Assembly: GCA_903828595.1 (NCBI GenBank)
Contig: CAIKMS010000016.1
Location: 186,001-250,000 of the forward strand
Origin: an uncultured Pseudomonadota bacterium
GTDB lineage: Bacteria > Pseudomonadota > Gammaproteobacteria > Steroidobacterales > Steroidobacteraceae
Direction: 5' to 3'
DNA length: 64,000 nucleotides
Translations under genes and position numbers: made by a program
In this document: piece after piece, positions 62,321 to 64,000 of the stretch
Layout of the letters: each line of letters opens with the position of its first letter
Position numbering within the stretch: position 1 is the stretch's first letter
Notes under the pieces: model-generated
Told to the model about the DNA's origin: nothing
The model's database searches: none
What the model saw: the letters and a program-made list of their open reading frames with translations, nothing else

Positions 62321-63916
62321 TTAGTGCCTAAAATGTCGCATGCCGGTGTAGACCATGGCTAGCTGGTGCTCATTAGCGCACTCGATCACTTCCTGATCAC
62401 GCAGGCTACCACCGGGTTGAATGACTGAGCGGATTCCGCTTTGCGCAGCCAGATCCACGCCATCACGGAACGGGAAGAAGGCATCTGAGGCGAGCGCTGC
62501 ACCTGCCAGCGATAGTCCGGCTTCCGAGGCTTTAAGCGTGGCGATGCGGCAAGAGTCGATGCGACTCATCTGTCCAGCGCCAATCGCAAGTGTGGCCTGG
62601 TCGCGAACAAAGACGAGGGCATTGGACTTTACAAAGTGAGCAATAGCCCAAGCAAACTCCATGTCGGCGTATTCCGCTTCGCTTGGGGTCCGCTCGCTGA
62701 CCACTTTTAGTCCTGCGCGCTCAATGGCACCCGCATCACGATCCTGTACCAGCAAGCCGCCGGTGACGCTGCGGTATTCACGACCTGACGTGAGACCAGC
62801 GCCAAGTTCCCCGGTAACTAAGACACGTACGTTGTGCTTATCGGCACAAATCTTGAGTGCCTCGGCAGACACAGAGGGCGCGATCAGCACTTCGACAAAC
62901 TGACGGCTTAATATTGCTGTGGCTGTGTCAGCATCGATTGGACGATTAAAGGCAATCACACCGCCGAAGGCTGACGTTGGATCGGTGCGGTAGGCAGACT
63001 CGTAGGCGCTGCGAGCATCAACGCCTAACGCTGCTCCGCAGGGGTTTGCATGTTTGACGATTACGCAGGCCGGCTGTACGAACTGTCGGGCGCACTCTAA
63101 AGCCGTATCCGCATCAGCAATGTTGTTATAGGACAGCTCTTTACCTTGTAGCTGGGTGGCGCTGGCAATCCCCGCACCAGACGATACGGGTGCGGTATAA
63201 AAAGCACCGGCCTGATGCGGATTTTCTCCGTAACGCAGGTCTGATTTTTTAACAAAGCGCAGATCCAATACGTCAGGCAGAACCGAGGTCTGGTCGGTGC
63301 TGATCTGTTCGGCTAGCCACGTGCTGACCATGGTGTCGTAGCGTGCTGTGTGCGCGTAGGTTTTTTGTGCCAGCTTTTTGCGTTGCGCTAAGTCCGTACC
63401 GCCGTGAGCGATCGCCTGAATAATGGTCGTGTAATCTTCAGGTTCCACGACCACGGCAAGTCGAGCGTGGTTTTTAGCGGCAGCACGCAGCATGGCTGGC
63501 CCGCCAATATCAATATCTTCAACGGCCTCAGCGTAGGTGGCATTGGCCCGTGATACGGTCTGCGAGAACGGGTAAAGGTTAACGACTAACAGATCTATAG
63601 GAATGATGCCGTGTGCGTTCATGACCTCCTGATCCACAGGCAGGCGTCCTAGCAGCGCACCGTGCACACGGGGATGGAGCGTTTTGACGCGTCCATCCAT
63701 GATTTCCGGGAAGCCCGTGTAGTCAGCCACCTCAGTCACTGGCAGTTGAGCCTGCGCTAACAGTCGTGCCGTACCGCCCGTTGACAGCAGTTCCACGCCA
63801 GCTTCATGTAGTGCACGAGCTAAATCTACGATGCCAGACTTGTCTGACACAGACAGCAGGGCTCTGCGTATAGGTTGGCGTGCGCTGACATCGTTTCGCA
63901 TAGGAGTCTCATTCAT
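62321..63916 (-). CDS. purH: Bifunctional IMP cyclohydrolase / AICAR formyltransferase PurH
   Basis: A 531-residue enzyme. The N-terminal cyclohydrolase domain has [48 protein letters not shown] and NLYPF. The C-terminal formyltransferase domain has [44 protein letters not shown] (catalytic Lys/His) and the final [20 protein letters not shown]. It performs the last two steps of IMP synthesis. Length fits E. coli (529). It lies 5 nt downstream of fis, with no clear ribosome-binding site of its own, suggesting coupling. Confidence 0.96.
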   Translation of the reverse strand: MNETPMRNDVSARQPIRRALLSVSDKSGIVDLARALHEAGVELLSTGGTARLLAQAQLPVTEVADYTGFPEIMDGRVKTLHPRVHGALLGRLPVDQEVMNAHGIIPIDLLVVNLYPFSQTVSRANATYAEAVEDIDIGGPAMLRAAAKNHARLAVVVEPEDYTTIIQAIAHGGTDLAQRKKLAQKTYAHTARYDTMVSTWLAEQISTDQTSVLPDVLDLRFVKKSDLRYGENPHQAGAFYTAPVSSGAGIASATQLQGKELSYNNIADADTALECARQFVQPACVIVKHANPCGAALGVDARSAYESAYRTDPTSAFGGVIAFNRPIDADTATAILSRQFVEVLIAPSVSAEALKICADKHNVRVLVTGELGAGLTSGREYRSVTGGLLVQDRDAGAIERAGLKVVSERTPSEAEYADMEFAWAIAHFVKSNALVFVRDQATLAIGAGQMSRIDSCRIATLKASEAGLSLAGAALASDAFFPFRDGVDLAAQSGIRSVIQPGGSLRDQEVIECANEHQLAMVYTGMRHFRH

Positions 63917-63921
63917 AGGTG

Positions 63922-64000
63922 TTATAGCCCGTACTCTTTGAGTTTTTTGCGTAGAGTGCCGCGACTAATGCCCAGCACTTGAGCCGATAGGCTTTGATTC
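63922..64000 (-). CDS. fis: Nucleoid protein Fis, C-terminal part
   Basis: The last 25 codons plus stop are present; the gene continues past the right edge. The translation, [20 protein letters not shown] then KEYGL, is the C-terminal helix-turn-helix of Fis (E. coli: ..[14 protein letters not shown]). Fis bends DNA and controls rRNA and many other promoters. The fis-purH-purD order, with a 5-nt gap, is seen in several gammaproteobacterial lineages and supports the assignment. Confidence 0.9.
   Translation of the reverse strand, partial: NQSLSAQVLGISRGTLRKKLKEYGL

Overview
The window reads as a chromosomal segment of a gammaproteobacterium. It has moderate GC (roughly mid-50s percent by eye), dense coding, and many GTG and TTG starts. 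Supporting landmarks are the divergent rhlB / trxA-rho arrangement, a fis-purH-purD run at the right edge, greB, arfB, ttcA, a class III PHA synthase (phaE-phaC) with a divergent phasin, a CpxAR-like two-component pair and a homospermidine synthase. I cannot name the family from this alone; a Chromatiales / Nevskiales / Steroidobacterales-like lineage is a guess. I see no rRNA, no tRNA I can defend, no CRISPR array, no insertion sequence and no integrase.

Layout. (1) 1-14.4 kb is a catabolic and accessory stretch: the end of a TauD-type dioxygenase, two cupins, an amidase and an alpha/beta hydrolase, a secreted M20 peptidase, a class-A-beta-lactamase-like serine hydrolase without the deacylation Glu, a secreted protein of 11-residue LEA-like repeats, a GlcD-like FAD oxidase with a YtcJ-like amidohydrolase, a processive GT2, and two tandem secreted amidohydrolase paralogues. 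(2) 14.6-17.6 kb carries a Gre-like factor without the acidic tip, an ECF sigma factor with a zinc-motif anti-sigma, and a LEA_2 lipoprotein. (3) 17.7-22.6 kb is the polyhydroxyalkanoate locus (phasin <> phaE-phaC), followed by a lipase-like lipoprotein and an OmpW porin. (4) 22.8-29.1 kb is one rightward run: M32 carboxypeptidase, ttcA, a tyrosine-phosphatase / degenerate ADP-ribosylglycohydrolase fusion, a zincin and a D-Ala-D-Ala-ligase-like ATP-grasp enzyme, mostly with overlapping ends.

(5) 29.1-41 kb is mixed metabolism: two GSTs, GDPD, HAD, Nudix, a SufS-like protein, an MFS carrier, an exported methyltransferase, a glycine-rich RRM protein, mercaptopyruvate sulfurtransferase, homospermidine synthase and greB. 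(6) 41-45.9 kb is an envelope block: LemA, two TPM proteins (the first with an exact 81-bp tandem duplication), an L,D-transpeptidase lipoprotein and a GT4. (7) 45.9-47.5 kb is a lone contractile tail-sheath gene with no other tail genes around it. (8) 47.6-53.6 kb is small housekeeping: an ATL repair protein, GIY-YIG, a leftward operon DUF3301-PHP-YdcH-MscS-ArfB, and a YrfG-like HAD. (9) 53.6-64 kb is RNA metabolism and core genes: RhlB with an apparent C-terminal membrane anchor, trxA, rho with a disordered N-terminal extension, an AlkA-type glycosylase, a two-component system, purD, purH and the 3' end of fis.

The two places most likely to hold something undescribed are the orphan sheath (45925-47544) and the phosphatase/pseudo-ARH-zincin-ATP-grasp cluster (25344-29067). 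All family calls come from reading motifs by eye; no database search was run.
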